Assembly (NCBI GenBank): GCA_020796225.1
Contig: CM036754.1
Location: 68,750,000-68,813,999, forward strand
Source of the DNA: Arion vulgaris
Lineage: Eukaryota; Mollusca; Gastropoda; Stylommatophora; Arionidae
Length of the DNA stretch: 64,000 nucleotides
Direction: 5' to 3'
Positions 10,588 to 21,398 of this stretch are shown here, piece by piece. Each line of letters opens with the position of its first letter. The stretch's first letter is position 1. The notes under the pieces are model-generated. The model was not told the origin of the DNA and did not search any database. It saw only the letters and a program-made list of their open reading frames with translations. A program made the translations under genes and the position numbers.

Positions 10588-11108
10588 ATGCTTCACATGA
10601 TGAATGCGATATAGTGCTTCTCATGATGAATGCGATATAGTGCTTCACATGATGAATGCGATATAATGCTTCACATGATGAATGCGATGTAGTGCTTCTC
10701 ATGATGAATGCGATATAATGCTTCACATGATGAATGTGATGTAGTGCTTCTCATGATGAATATGATGTAGTGCTTCCCAATATGAATATGATGTCGTGCT
10801 TCACATGATGAATGCGATATAGTGCTTCCCATGATGATGGGATGTAGTGCTTCCCATAATGAATATGATGTAGTGCTTCACATGATGGATATGATGTAGT
10901 GCTTCACATGAAGGATATGATGTAGTGCTTCACATGATGGATGTGATATTGTGCTTTCAATGATGGATGTGATATAGTGCTTCCCATTATGAATGCGATA
11001 TAGTGCTTCACATGATGGATATGATATAGTGCTTCACATAATGGATACGACATAGTGCTTCACATGATAAATATGGTATAGTGCTTCCCATGATGAATAT
11101 GATATAGT
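10588..11108. repeat. 26-bp minisatellite (about 20 copies)
   Basis: Units of 26 bp (atgatgaatgcgatatagtg plus cttcac) repeat with point changes. Confidence 0.9.
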
Positions 11109-11270
11109 TGCAGCAAATAATAATAAGCGCTGTTACATTTTCTCTATAACATTGACACTTGAAACCAGCAGCAAAATCTACCTGAACAACAATAACAAAA
11201 CACAAAGCAGCCAATAGTAACAGAGATATTCAATGTGAAGAAAGCAACATATGCAGATAAAATAACTTAC

Positions 11271-11472
11271 AAGTGAACCCGTTAGAAGTTTTCCAAAAGT
11301 CATTTCCCCCGCCCTGGACCGTATCCGAAAAGCTTTGCGGTTTCTGTTGATTAATGGAATCTACAGACGATTCTGAAGTGTCACTCCCAGCTGGTCCTAC
11401 TGAAGATTCTCTGGAAGGGCTGTTGACAAAACGACTTGACGGGCTGTTAGATACTCCATTATTGCTATTCAT
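11271..11472 (-). CDS. Putative host coding exon, serine-rich, with splice donor
   Basis: ATG at 11472-11470 opens a 67-codon frame (MNSNNGVSNSPSSRF...). It continues through SDTSESSVDSIN and ends ...FWKTSNGFT, directly followed by a strong donor gtaagtta (GT at 11270-11269). The peptide is low in hydrophobics, rich in Ser and Asn, with no transposon motif, and looks like a disordered N-terminus. The exon ends in phase 1. I do not recognise the protein. No downstream exon is seen to the left within the window, so it may be a first coding exon with a long intron. The chance of a spurious frame is moderate; the composition and donor argue for a real exon. Confidence 0.55.
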
Positions 11473-12289
11473 CTTGGAATGTAGACACAACGTGTAGAGC
11501 TAAATGTTTTGATCTGTATCACAATCGTCTGCAACGATCGATGTCGTGTCAATTTAGACAAGAAAGTTTATACTATTGATTATACTAAAGACCAATCACT
11601 GAAACCTTATCAGAGAGTCACTGTTCAGAAAAAAAAACAACGGTTGTATATTAAGACATGATAACTCGCTGGTCAACAATAACTGTATGTAATGAGAATT
11701 GTCTAACACATTTGACGAGTTCTGTACAACCAGAAGATATCTGCGAAGAAAGAATAAGTCATATGCGATGCATATCTTAATATACACACACATAAAAATC
11801 ACTTTATTCATAGTGACTCCCAAAAATATGATTAAATGAAAAAGTGTGTAAAATGATTTTGATAAAGAAAAAAATAAACTAGAACATCTATCTTGCACAT
11901 TGTCTCAAATGTAACGCAGTTTGGTATTCCGTAATTATTGATCAACATTTGTTTCAATTTTACTTCTTTCACAAAACAGAAATGAAATAATTTGAAAATA
12001 TTTCTCAATGAATAACAACAATTTTCTGGTATGTCTGTTGACATATCACAAATAAGTCTAGGAAACACATCACTAAGTCTATCCAGAAATAAAACTAGGA
12101 AACATTTACCTTTGTAGATGAACAGTTTAATGATTCAAGAAAGCAAACTTGATATTTGCCCAAAGTGTTGCTTGATAGCAACTACAGAAATGTAGATAAT
12201 AGCAACTACAGAAATGTAGATAAGAAAGAGTTGTATGTTATGAAAATCTAATTATTACTGATTTTGTTACAAAAATCTCTTCAACTTTC
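11473..12289. other. AT-rich, no gene seen
   Basis: Possible upstream or intronic sequence of the exon at 11271-11472. It has a short direct duplication of agcaactacagaaatgtaga near 12178-12222. Minus-strand frames here (11596-12068) are rich in Phe, Leu and Ile and show no motif. Confidence 0.45.
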
Positions 12290-12600
12290 AAACAGTCTAT
12301 TATGAATAGAACAACAGTTTTTGGTAAAGTAACTTAATATGTTGCTGTTAGATGTCAAACAGTCTATTATGAATAGAACAACAGTTTTTGGTAAAGTAAC
12401 TTAATATGTTGCTATTAGATGTCAAACAGTCTATTATGAATAGAACAACAGTTTTTGGTAAAGTAACTTAATATGTTGCTATTAGATGTCAAACAGTCTA
12501 TTATGAATAGAACAACAGTTTTTTGGTAAAGTGACTTAATACGTTGCTATTAGATGTCAAACAGTCAATTATGAATATAAGAAAAGTTTTTGGTAAGTAA
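12290..12600. repeat. 67-bp minisatellite (about 4.6 copies)
   Basis: Units of 67 bp containing aaacagtctattatgaatag and taacttaatatgttgct. The last copy is diverged. Confidence 0.9.
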
Positions 12601-12885
12601 CTTAGGAAATCCCAAAGTATATAACCGAGTCAACCAGAATCAAGGTTGGAAAGGTCAAGTACTGCACTTATACAAACACTTGGAACACATACACTGTGCA
12701 ACAGTACAGCATGGCTAATAAGCCATAGATCTGTCTTGTCAGCTTACAAGCACTGTATGCAGATTACAGAAAACGTGACATGTCATTGAAACTGCAGAAT
12801 GTAGACTTTCAAAAACGAGTCATGTTTTGTCTCCAGTAAGCCAAAGCAACATAACAACAGTGCTGGTAGAAACTGACTAAAGCGT

Positions 12886-13045
12886 GGTAGCTCGACCAGC
12901 CATCGTGGTAGCATGACCAGTCAGCATGGTAGCTTTACCAGCCAGCATAGTAGCTTGACCAGCCAGCGTGGTAGTTTGACCAGCCAGTGTAGTAGCTCGA
13001 CTAGCCAGCGTGGTAGCTTGACCAGCCAGTTTAGTAGATTTACCA
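12886..13045. repeat. 21-bp minisatellite (about 8 copies)
   Basis: Units like gaccagccagcgtggtagctt. The 21-bp period keeps a reading frame open (SLTSQ-type heptads), which is a by-product. Confidence 0.85.
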
Positions 13046-13189
13046 GCCAGCATCAGACAAGAATAAAGTTATATCTGTTCTGTAGACAAACATTCTGTGA
13101 CATGGGAATAACTTTCAATGTTCCTAATATTGGAACTAACAATGTCTTCTTTCTCTTGGTCACTAACTTCGTGTTAGAGGCAAACTTAT

Positions 13190-13395
13190 TGACAGCAGCA
13201 GCAGATAAAATGAGAAGACATGCAGCGGCAGCAGATCAAATTAGAGGACATGCACCAGCAGCAGACCTAATGGGGACATGCAGCAGCAGACCTAATGAGA
13301 GGACATGCAACAGCAGCAACCTAATGAGAGGACATGCAGCAGCAAAAGACCTAATGAGGACACGCAACAGCAGCAGACCTAATGAGAGGACCAAT
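13190..13395. repeat. About 28-bp minisatellite (about 7 copies)
   Basis: Units like gcagcagacctaatgagagg plus acatgca, variable in length, directly before the 41-bp array. Confidence 0.75.
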
Positions 13396-13396
13396 A

Positions 13397-13955
13397 GTTA
13401 TTTCATTCATCAGATACCAATATTTATTTCATACACGATGCTATCATCTCAAAGATACCATTAGTTATTTCATACACGATGCTATCATCTCAAAGATACC
13501 AATATTTATTTCATACACGATGCTATCATCTCAAAGATACCAATAGTTATTTCATACACGATGCTATCATCTCAAAGATACCAATATTTATTTCATACAC
13601 GATGCTATCATCTCAAAGATACCAATATTTATTTCATACACGATGCTATCATCTCAAAGATACCAATATTTATTTCATACACGATGCTATCATCTCAAAG
13701 ATACCATTAGTTATTTCATACATGATGCTATCATCTCAAAGATACCAATATTTATTTCATACACGATGCTATCATCTCAAAGATACCATTAGTTATTTCA
13801 TACATGATGCTATCATCTCACAGATACCAATATTTATTTCATACACGATGCTATCATCTCACAGATACCAATATTTATTTCATACACGATGCTATCATCT
13901 CACAGATACCAATAGTTATTTCATACACGATGCTATCATCTCACAGATAAAAGTA
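13397..13955. repeat. 41-bp minisatellite (about 13 copies)
   Basis: Units of 41 bp containing tacacgatgctatcatctca. Three units are needed to return to frame (123 bp). None of the frames carries a stop, giving an artificial 161-codon frame at 13479-13964. Confidence 0.9.
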
Positions 13956-14049
13956 GTCACATAATTCTATCAACTTTCGAATACTATGAGAAATGAGAAA
14001 TAAACAAACCAAGTGAGAATCACTGTCTACAATAGTCAACGCAGAAGAA

Positions 14050-14480
14050 ATGTTAATAAATGACTACACATTAGAGGAAGATGCTGTTGTCTACATTGAT
14101 GGTTCTGTGATTCTGCACAGTCGAAGTGCGTTGGCCTTTACGGTTAGAACTAAAGGAAAGGTCATCAAAAAGGCAAGTGGTGCATATGTGACAACTACCA
14201 GCAGCATGACTATGGAGTTTATGGCGGTGACGAAATAACTGCGTGGATACAGGCACAAACATTCATGCATGCTCAGAGACTCTATGAGCATGATACAGAA
14301 AATCAAGACCTGGTATGTATGAAGGCAGTGGATGCAATTAATACAAAATGCGACAATCTTCATCTTTGTCCCAGGTCATTTTAGGATGAAGGGGAATGAG
14401 AGAGTGGACGCACTGGCGAGCAATGCTACAATCAAGAATGGGTCTTCTATGGACAAAAGTGACATCATCTACGTTCTAAG
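14050..14480 (+). pseudogene. LINE RNase H domain, frameshifted
   Basis: DAVVYIDGSVILHSRSALAF contains the first catalytic Asp, and TMEFMAVTKALRWIQAQ the Glu. After frameshifts, FRMKGNERVDALASNA supplies the final GNE.D motif. The third acid (TDS-like) is not clear. It is a different family from the piece at 14735. A SINE begins just downstream. Confidence 0.75.
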
Positions 14481-14489
14481 ATAAATATT

Positions 14490-14733
14490 TTAATGAAGAA
14501 GATGCCCGTCTGCCCAGCGTGTTTGTGCGTGTTGGACTACGGGTGACTATCCCTCTGTGTGTGCGGGTTCAATTCTGCGGATGGCAAAAAAAGCCACAGA
14601 TTCCCCAGATTTACGGTGTTCGTGGCACCGAACCGAAGGGTTACGATGTCCATGGCAACGAGCCAAAGAGCTGAAAAGCTCAAGTGCTTCTGGATCGGGA
14701 AAAAAAAATGAAGAAGATAAAGGGTATTCTCAA
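14490..14733 (+). mobile_element. SINE family D (tRNA-derived)
   Basis: gtgcgggttcaattctgcgg resembles an RNA polymerase III box B. It is followed by ccgaagggttacgatgtcca and a run of nine A. An inverted second copy lies at 39835-40005, which defines the unit. It lies between two LINE remnants. Confidence 0.7.
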
Positions 14734-14734
14734 T

Positions 14735-15262
14735 CTCGGTTGCGCAAGTTATGCATACTGATAGCGGCAAGACGGATAAGAGCTCAGCAAGATTTCTGCC
14801 AACAAAAGAGTTACACTCCAGTGGGTACCATCAAACTGTGGGGTGCCAGGTTAATGAGAAGGCAGACAAACTTACTAAAAAGGGAGAAGAATGTGAATAA
14901 AGAGATAACGAAATCACATACTTTTGAAAAAAAAAAGAGCTATCGTGGACATTAGAAAAGAACCTAAACCATCCAACGATGACTACCATACACTTGACAG
15001 ACTATCATCTTTCGACTCAGGATAGGACATAACAGACTGAACAAACACCTACACAGGATACGATTGTCCCCATCCCTCTGTGTCCCTGTGGCAACGCTGA
15101 ACAAACCACAGAACATGTTTTGCAAGACTGTCCCCTGTATGTCCTCCCTAGAAAGGAATGCTGGCCCTATAACACAACACTACATTCAAAACTACATGGC
15201 ACCAGAGATGAGCTCCAGACAACAGTCGACTTCATCATAAGAAAACGTTTAATGGTATAATC
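14735..15262 (+). pseudogene. LINE RNase H C-terminal half and zinc motif
   Basis: LQWVPSNCGVPG, a one-base frameshift, then NEKADKLTKKGEEC match the WVPSHCGI.GNEKAD end of LINE RNase H (His is Asn here). Further on, SLCPCGNAEQTTEHVLQDCP is the terminal CPCG...H...C motif. The frame ends IIRKRLMV near 15260. Frameshifts make it inactive. Confidence 0.78.
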
Positions 15263-15287
15263 ATCAAAATAGCGATCACAAAAAAAA

Positions 15288-15800
15288 AGAAGACAACGGA
15301 TAGAACAATACTGACAACGGATAGAACAATAATGACAACGGATACACCAATAATGACAACAGATACACCAATAATGACAACGGATAGAACAATAATGACA
15401 ATGGATACACCAATAATGACAACTGATACACCAATAATGACAACTGATAAAACAAACATGACAAGGGATACAACAACACTCTTTTTCTTCTTCTTTGCGT
15501 TCGTTCTTTACGACCAATTTTAATCACTCTTTATGATATGTTTGATCTTTGACAAGAATGTGTATACGTTGCACATTGGTTTGGCAGACCCCTAAATGCA
15601 TAGACATGTATATGCTTAGGACATGTGCATCCGATTTCAGCCAAATCTCCTTAGCCTCCTCTTACGGCATGCATGGCAGGTAACAGTGGTTCTATTCTTT
15701 ATACCTTAAATTTGGGCCCCTGTAACTACTCGGGCGACAACAATACTGACACCTGATAGAACAAGCATCACAACGGATAGAACAAACATGACAAAAGATA
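15288..15800. repeat. 21-bp minisatellite split by a SINE
   Basis: Units like aatgacaacggatacaccaa run 15288-15483 (encoding MTTDTPI heptads by chance) and resume at 15737-15800. A minus-strand SINE A fills the gap. The array sequence gacaacaat flanks the insertion. Confidence 0.85.
15484..15736 (-). mobile_element. SINE family A, full length
   Basis: Minus-strand copy with the (GAA)n tail at 15484 and the head cgagtagttacaggggccc near 15715-15736. It is inserted in the 21-bp array. Confidence 0.82.
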
Positions 15801-16228
15801 TTTTATCAATGGAGACAAAATAGAAAATGTTAACAGTTTTGAATATCTTGGTTCACTGCTAACAAAAGATGGAAATTGGATGAAGGAAATTAAAACAAGA
15901 AAAAACATGGCATTACAAAAATTAAACACCTAAAAGCAGTACGGAATGGAAACGATAAGAAAACAAAGATCAGAATGTTAAGAGCATGCATATTCCAAGT
16001 GGCAACGTATGGGTGTAAAGCATGGACATTTAACAAGGCAGCGAAATAACATATATGTGCTTTTGAATATAAGTGTTACAGAAGGGTCCTCCGCATATGG
16101 ACAGAAAAGAGAACACACAGATCTATTCAGAAAAAAAAAAAGTCGAAATCAAAGTAAGCTGGCTAATGTTGCAATTAAAAATGAGAAAATTGAAGAATTT
16201 TGGACACATAGAGACATGAAGGGTTGTA
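15800..16228 (+). pseudogene. LINE RT thumb fragment
   Basis: INGDKIENVNSFEYLGSLLT then KDGNWMKEIKTR is the conserved YLGS...EI..RI segment. Decayed thumb motifs follow (HAYSKWQRMGVKHGH, YGQKREHTD). Truncated by a SINE A head at 16229. Confidence 0.75.
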
Positions 16229-16312
16229 CGCCCAAGTGGTTACCGGGCCCAAATTTGGGGTGTAAAGAATAGAACCACTGTTACCTGCCACGCATGTCGT
16301 AAGAGGCATGAT
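16229..16312 (+). mobile_element. SINE family A, 3'-truncated
   Basis: acgcccaagtggttaccggg through catgtcgtaagagg, then unrelated AT-rich sequence. Confidence 0.75.
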
Positions 16313-16519
16313 TATAAGATATATATATATGTCTTATGACTATCATGATTTAACTAGTGTATGATAGATTGGACCATCATCATTGCACTTCGGTGAGTAA
16401 CCGTGTGTGCTCTGATCTCTTTCTTACATAGAAAGATCTCAGCTGCAGTGCACAAACTCTGTAGCACTGGCAAAGTTCCTCTGTGTAATTTTGAAGATGA
16501 GGATATTTTGTAGGAATTA

Positions 16520-16795
16520 AATTAAAAAATTTTTTCTAATGAATTTTGCCTGGGCTATGGCTTTCCAGCTTGCTCTTCTCGAATTTGAACTGCCAAGGGT
16601 TCTTTATACGTGCTCAAGTTGTACCTATGTTTTATCGTCCATCTCCGATAGGACTTAAAACCCGACCTCACCTACACTGAGATCAGGGATCTCTTGAGAA
16701 ATATATCTAGATGGTACCACAAAGGAGCAAACTGGTTACCTTTGGCACAAGAGGCAAGCACCTAACCTCTACGCTAGAGACACTGTAACTAAAAT
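16520..16795 (-). mobile_element. SINE family F (tRNA-like head)
   Basis: On the minus strand it begins cagtgtctctagcgtagagg ttaggtgc, like a tRNA box A. It continues through caaaggtaaccagtttgctc and gaggtcgggttttaagtcct to an AT-rich end. Only one copy is visible in the window. Confidence 0.5.
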
Positions 16796-17494
16796 ATGAC
16801 AGTAACAGAGGGTAGACATTTATAACTAATAACTCTGTACGACTAAGGGTAAAAGCTAACATTTGTATAACTAATAACTCTGTACGGCTTAGTGTAAAAA
16901 CTAGTCAGTTTTAGAATAATATAAGATGGTTACAACCAACGCATTGTGTTGCATCCTTGTCTTACTCTTGATCCTACATGGAACTTTTCTGGTAGTTCTG
17001 TGCTCTTGCATAGACAGATTAATTTAATTAGGCAGTTATAAACCCATAGATTGATCACTGACAATACTTTCCACAACTTGTATTGTTTCTATCTACGCGA
17101 TCGAATACTTTTTCCTGGTCTACAAACGCAACGTGCAGGTGTTTGTTAAAAAGTCAATAACCCCTACTATTCTCTTCTCATTCTGCGATCAACTTCTGAT
17201 TAAGTATTAGTAAGTTAGCTGACGTGAGATTTATAGTGTGATTAGTGATTACTGTGATTGTGATATTCAGCCTGACTTAACACCAAACAAAATACTCTTT
17301 GAAAATAACGATGTGTTTAACTTAGTTAAGTCAGATGGGACGCACTTGTCACTTTCGTAACATTTCATATAATCAACAAATGTGTAGATAGTAACAATTA
17401 TATAAAAGCCCCTCCAATGCCTCAATGAGCCTGAAAGTAGTGAACTGAAGAAAGTACCCAATAAATTCGATTTAAATTCAATAACAATAACGTC
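16796..17494. other. No gene seen; short tandem duplication
   Basis: A roughly 55-bp unit with ataactaataactctgtacg is duplicated at about 16810-16915. The rest is unassigned and may be intron of the putative minus-strand gene. Confidence 0.45.
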
Positions 17495-17500
17495 ACTTAC

Positions 17501-17518
17501 CTGTCTAGTATCAGCCAT
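17501..17518 (-). CDS. Putative first coding exon (MADTRQ) with splice donor
   Basis: On the minus strand ATG GCT GAT ACT AGA CAG ends in a consensus donor CAG|gtaagtgac (donor 17500-17495). Six codons and phase 0 fit a short first coding exon after a 5' UTR. The next candidate exon on the same strand is 11271-11472, whose ATG follows 'ttccaag', a possible but weak acceptor that would keep frame. Joining them is inference. An RNA read across 17501 and 11472 would decide it. Confidence 0.4.
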
Positions 17519-18140
17519 TACTACAAATGTTTACTGATGCAAAGTTGAAAGTACTAGGAATCTTCAAAATAAGGGATGTCACAGGAAGTACAATTTGTAA
17601 TCTTTTAGTATAATCTAATAGTTAATTCTCCTAGATGATTCATTCAGTGCCCATATGAGGAAACACTATCAGCCGCCATAAATCTCTTGCGCTGAATTAG
17701 TAAACTTCCGGCGATGTTCCATCTATCGTTACTAGTGATTGGACCGGAGAGGTGAAGACACGTCTGATCTGAGACTATTGTCATCATCGCTTGCGATGAG
17801 CGGCTATTAACTAACGCAAGAGATATTGTGCATTCAGTTACTATTCATTACTAGTAACTGTTCGTTAGTTTTACAACAAAAACTCGTTAGTTCATAGTTC
17901 ATATGTACGATTCCAACTTCACTGCAACGAGTCACCCCATAATTGCTCCGTTCCTGTGCCAACGAAAATCATACGAAATACTAACAGCTGTGTCCTGTAT
18001 GAGCTAATTCCAGAATGAAACAGCCGTACCGCCACAAAAAGCAAACTGCACCGAGTAAATGAATATAGCCGTCGCTAAAGTGTTAAAAAACAAAACTGTT
18101 AATCACTTGAATTGCAATTCATGTCGAAGGGAACATCTTC
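17519..18140 (-). promoter_or_regulatory. Possible 5' UTR/promoter region of the minus-strand gene
   Basis: This stretch upstream of MADTRQ is unique and repeat-poor, and somewhat more GC/CpG-rich than its surroundings around 17660-17830. It has no transposon motif. The promoter role is inferred only from position. Confidence 0.25.
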
Positions 18141-18430
18141 TTATCTTATCTTAACCACATTTGCCGTTTGTGAAGCGCCGTGGGGAGTGTTAGTTTTTCT
18201 ATCTTGTGCCAGATGTGTTGTGATTGACGTTGTCAGTCCATGCTTTCGCATGGACTCTGAGATGTTATCTATCCATCGTGTTCTTGGCCTGTCTCGTGCT
18301 CTCCGCCCTGAGTGCCGATTATTATTGGCACATGATGATAGTAAATGTGGTTCCATTCTCATTAGATGGCCGAACCACTTGATTCTTTGCTTCTCGATGT
18401 GCTGTATGCACATCTCGATGTGATGTGTGC
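18141..18430 (-). pseudogene. LINE ORF2 extreme C-terminus
   Basis: IEKQRIKWFGHLMRM followed by RARDRPRTRWIDNI is the hallmark tail (WFGH..RM...RGRP..RW.D.I) of RTE/CFDP2-like LINEs. No RT remains. Confidence 0.8.
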
Positions 18431-18807
18431 TGTATAAAACTGATCGGACTTATGGTTGTGAATGCTGCAATCTGCGACGCTGATACAAAACTAGTTCAGG
18501 TGCTTTCAGGAACTATGCTGTGAACGGATGGGTCTGCTGCTAAACGATTACCAAACACTAGCACCACGACAAAGTCTGCGGCAGGGTTGCAACTCAAAAT
18601 TTAGAAAATCGGCCAAACACTTGCTGGAAAAGGCCAAAAATAAGCCAGGAAGAAACACAGTGCTATTTCATACATCATTAGCAGAGGTCCAAATCGAGGT
18701 CATCACTGTCCTCACCACTGAAACCAGCACCAAAAACATTGTCAGAAGATAAGTTCTTTACCATATTGGGGGATGCAGTAGAGTCCTTGCACCATTTGTT
18801 AGATAAG
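18431..18807. other. No gene seen
   Basis: Unassigned sequence leading into composite retroposon copy I. Short frames here lack motifs. Confidence 0.4.
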
Positions 18808-19890
18808 GGCGGGGTCAAATGCGCAGAGGGACAACGTCCCTCCAGGATTAGTGAGCTGGCACTAATCAAGATCCTACCCCACCTCCACGTGGTGACCCTT
18901 GACACAGACATTGGTTCCTGTCTGGCTAAGCGGGTAGGGATCGAGGGAGAGTTACTCTGGTATAAGTAGTGATGCAGGCGTAGTCACGTTGGATGAGATC
19001 CGCTCGCAAAACAGACGAGCAGAATCCCAGAGTGGCCATTAATGAACGTCTCTCCCGGCCGATGGAAAAAGCTGAACAAATAAACATAAAGGGATGAGGG
19101 GTGCATCCAGAGAAGAGGCGTGGGTTCACATGGGGCGAAACTTGGAGCCCGTAGGTTGGGACCCCGAGTTGAGGTGCACGTGGGCCCACATATGCGAAAC
19201 TTGGATCCCTGAGGTGCGGGCCCGAATTGCGTCTCCAGAGTAAATGTGAGTACGGTGAGAAACCAGATAAACACGGTGAGCAGGCACGCATAGAGTCGAG
19301 CGAGCACGCATACGGACGATATACAGGTGAGCTCACCGGTGGAGCAGACATGCACGGTGCTGATGATGGAGCGAAGAAAATGCGTGGCAAACGTAGGGGT
19401 GAGCGGACCACCCAAATGTGCAGATAAACTGCTGGAAAGCCCAGCAGAGGCTTGAATCCAGTGCGCTTTTCCCTCGCAGTGAACTACTACTGCCTTGTAG
19501 TTGATTGGGGACAATCAAACTAGCGGAGCAAACCGTAAACAAAACTGGACGGTAGGCAAACCAAGTAGTCCAAAAAAAGACTGATAATATGGGCAGACGA
19601 CGCTCAACAACCAGGGAGGGGAAAGGGTTTTCTAAGGGTAGCTACCCTAACAGAAAATAGCAGCCTGCTGCCTTGCAGGTAGGCTGGGGACAGCCAAAGA
19701 CTGACGGAGAGCAAACCCAGTAAACGCTGGTTGAAATCGGACACATCGTCGAAGGATAAGCACCAGAGCTCCAAATGGCGCAGAAGATGTAACGAATCAC
19801 ACCCGTTCTTGGTGTTGGCTGTTTATATATCACAATAAGAATGATAAAAATAACCAAAAAAGAACGATCGAGAAGAAGAAGTAGAAGATA
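18808..19890 (+). mobile_element. Composite GC-rich retroposon, copy I
   Basis: The segment starts near ggggtcaaatgcgcagaggg. It contains ggtgacccttgacacagaca and ggttcctgtctggctaagcg (shared with copy III, minus strand, 52330-52400) and several internal near-duplicates of 'ctgccttg.ag.t..ttggggaca'. It ends with the SINE B tail (ggctgtttatatatcacaat, agaacgatcgagaagaagaa). GC content is higher than its flanks. Long frames in it have no recognisable domain. It is judged a non-autonomous retroposon because three copies share the same 3' end. Confidence 0.65.
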
Positions 19891-19897
19891 GGAGCAG

Positions 19898-20230
19898 TTA
19901 TGTTCTTATTCTCACTATCGCCTCAAGAAGCTGCAGCTGCATTCTGTTTGTAGCTTTTATTTTGACTGACGATACAAGAGAGAACACCCTCTCAATAACA
20001 GCATTCCTAACTGAATTTATTAAACAAGTCAGAGCAAAGGTGGCAAGCTCTTTAAATGACTCGTGTTGAAGAACACACAATACAAAAATACCCTGTCTGT
20101 TAAAAATCCATCTTTCTTAAATGTGACTTCTTCTTTCCAACCAACACCAATTATTTTTCTGTATTGTTCTTCTATTGCACTGATGTTTTTTCCGCAATGT
20201 GCATTAATGGTGGTTCTGCAAATAAAGACC
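19898..20230 (-). pseudogene. hAT transposase C-terminal (dimerisation) fragment
   Basis: Minus-strand frames read WKEEVTFKKDGFLTDRVFLY and then, after a frameshift near 20065, FKELATFALTCLINSVRNAV and IERVFSLVSSVKIKATNRM. The A....S.N..VERVFS...KIK..NRM pattern is the hAT C-terminal dimerisation domain. The catalytic core is absent. Confidence 0.72.
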
Positions 20231-20382
20231 TTGATGCTTGGTTGGATGCAAGGATTAGACATTAACATACAGAAAACAGATGCTATGATAATCAACAAGG
20301 AAATGGAGAAACCTAAAATGAATATAAAAATATATGGAGAATTACTACATCAAGTAAAAAGCTTCTTATATCTTGGTCAGAT

Positions 20383-21060
20383 CAGTGCCGGATTAGGTCA
20401 TCGCGGGGCCTGTAGCAAATTTTAGCGCTGGGCCCTAGGTTTTGTATGATAATAAGTAATAAAACACAACTTTTACAAACTTGTTTCGATTTAAAGTGAG
20501 CAAATTTAGAGATAATACTAGACAAATCAATTTCTCTAAGTAAATTACATTCAATGTTCATTAAGGTGAGGTTATTTAGACGATCTAGTTCCATCATGTT
20601 CCTTAACTCACTTTTTATACTCTTTAATGTTGAAAAAAAACGTTCTCCGCTGCAGTTGGTAATCATTAAAGACAAGTAAATTCGTAAGACTATTTCTACA
20701 TTTGGAAAACACGACTCTAATGAATTTTCCATTATAAGTTTATAAAATTGCACTTGAACGAACTGCACAAGTTCGTCGTCTAGGCTTTCTTCCAAATCCT
20801 CTTGATAAGAGCTGACAATATTTGGAGTTCATCTGCCTTCATCTACTAGAAAGTGATATGCTTCTGTATTTTCTGCTTCAGTTCTTTGTATTCAGCACCA
20901 TCACACACGACACTAAAAAATTCAGACAGCTTTCGCGTTTTTTTTTTTTTTTTATCGTGGTTATTTTTTTCCTTTTCATCTCTTTCACATAGGCGCGGGG
21001 CCCCAGAAGCGCGGGGCCCGTAGCATTTGCTACTTCTGCTACTAAGCTAATCCGGCGCTG
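20383..21060 (-). mobile_element. hAT element, 678 bp, internally deleted
   Basis: The terminal inverted repeats are cagtgccggattag and ctaatccggcgctg. A perfect 8-bp duplication ggtcagat lies at 20375-20382 and 21061-21068. Inside is only the 3' part of a transposase gene, plus a long T run near 20938. An internally deleted derivative of an autonomous hAT is the simplest reading. Confidence 0.9.
20417..20795 (-). pseudogene. hAT transposase C-terminal dimerisation domain
   Basis: The frame includes VEIVLRIYLSLMITNCSGER, FFSTLKSIKSELRNMMELDR and LNNLTLMNIECNLLREIDLS. The conserved C.GER.FS.LK.IK..LR..M...RL..L..M.IE pattern is the C-terminal domain of ZMYM/TTF-type hAT transposases. The DDE catalytic region is absent, so it cannot transpose by itself. 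Confidence 0.82.
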
Positions 21061-21398
21061 GGTCAGATGATAACAGATGATGGCAGATGTATAACAGAAA
21101 TTAAAAAGAATAGGAATGGCCAAGAATAATTTCAATAGTATGAGAAAGTTACTGACATCCAAACAAATTACAATCAGGCTAAAAATGTTAATGATCAAAT
21201 GCTATATATATCCTATATTAATGTATGGCTCGGAAACATGGACAATGAACAAGCAGTAAGAAGACAGAATTGATGCATTTGTGATGTGGATATATAGAAG
21301 AATAGGTAGAGTTTCATGGACAGAAAAACAGACAAATAAACAAGTTTAAGGAAAACTAGGTATGAAGAAACAATTATTAAGAGAAATACAATTCAGAC

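Larger units (their letters stand above)
20237..21398 (+). pseudogene. LINE RT fragment split by a hAT element
   Basis: The left part ends ...LLHQVKSFLYLGQ. The right part resumes MITDDGRCITEIKKRI and continues to MLMIKCYIYPILMYGSETWT and RIGRVSWTEKQTN, the thumb of an RTE-like LINE. Excising 20383-21068 (element plus one duplication) joins YLGQ to MITDDG exactly as expected for the motif YLG.MIT.DG. The element stops at a poly(A)-containing insertion near 21399. Confidence 0.82.

Noticed and set aside
13479..13964. 161-codon frame
   Set aside because: 41-bp minisatellite without stops; unit changes do not respect codons.
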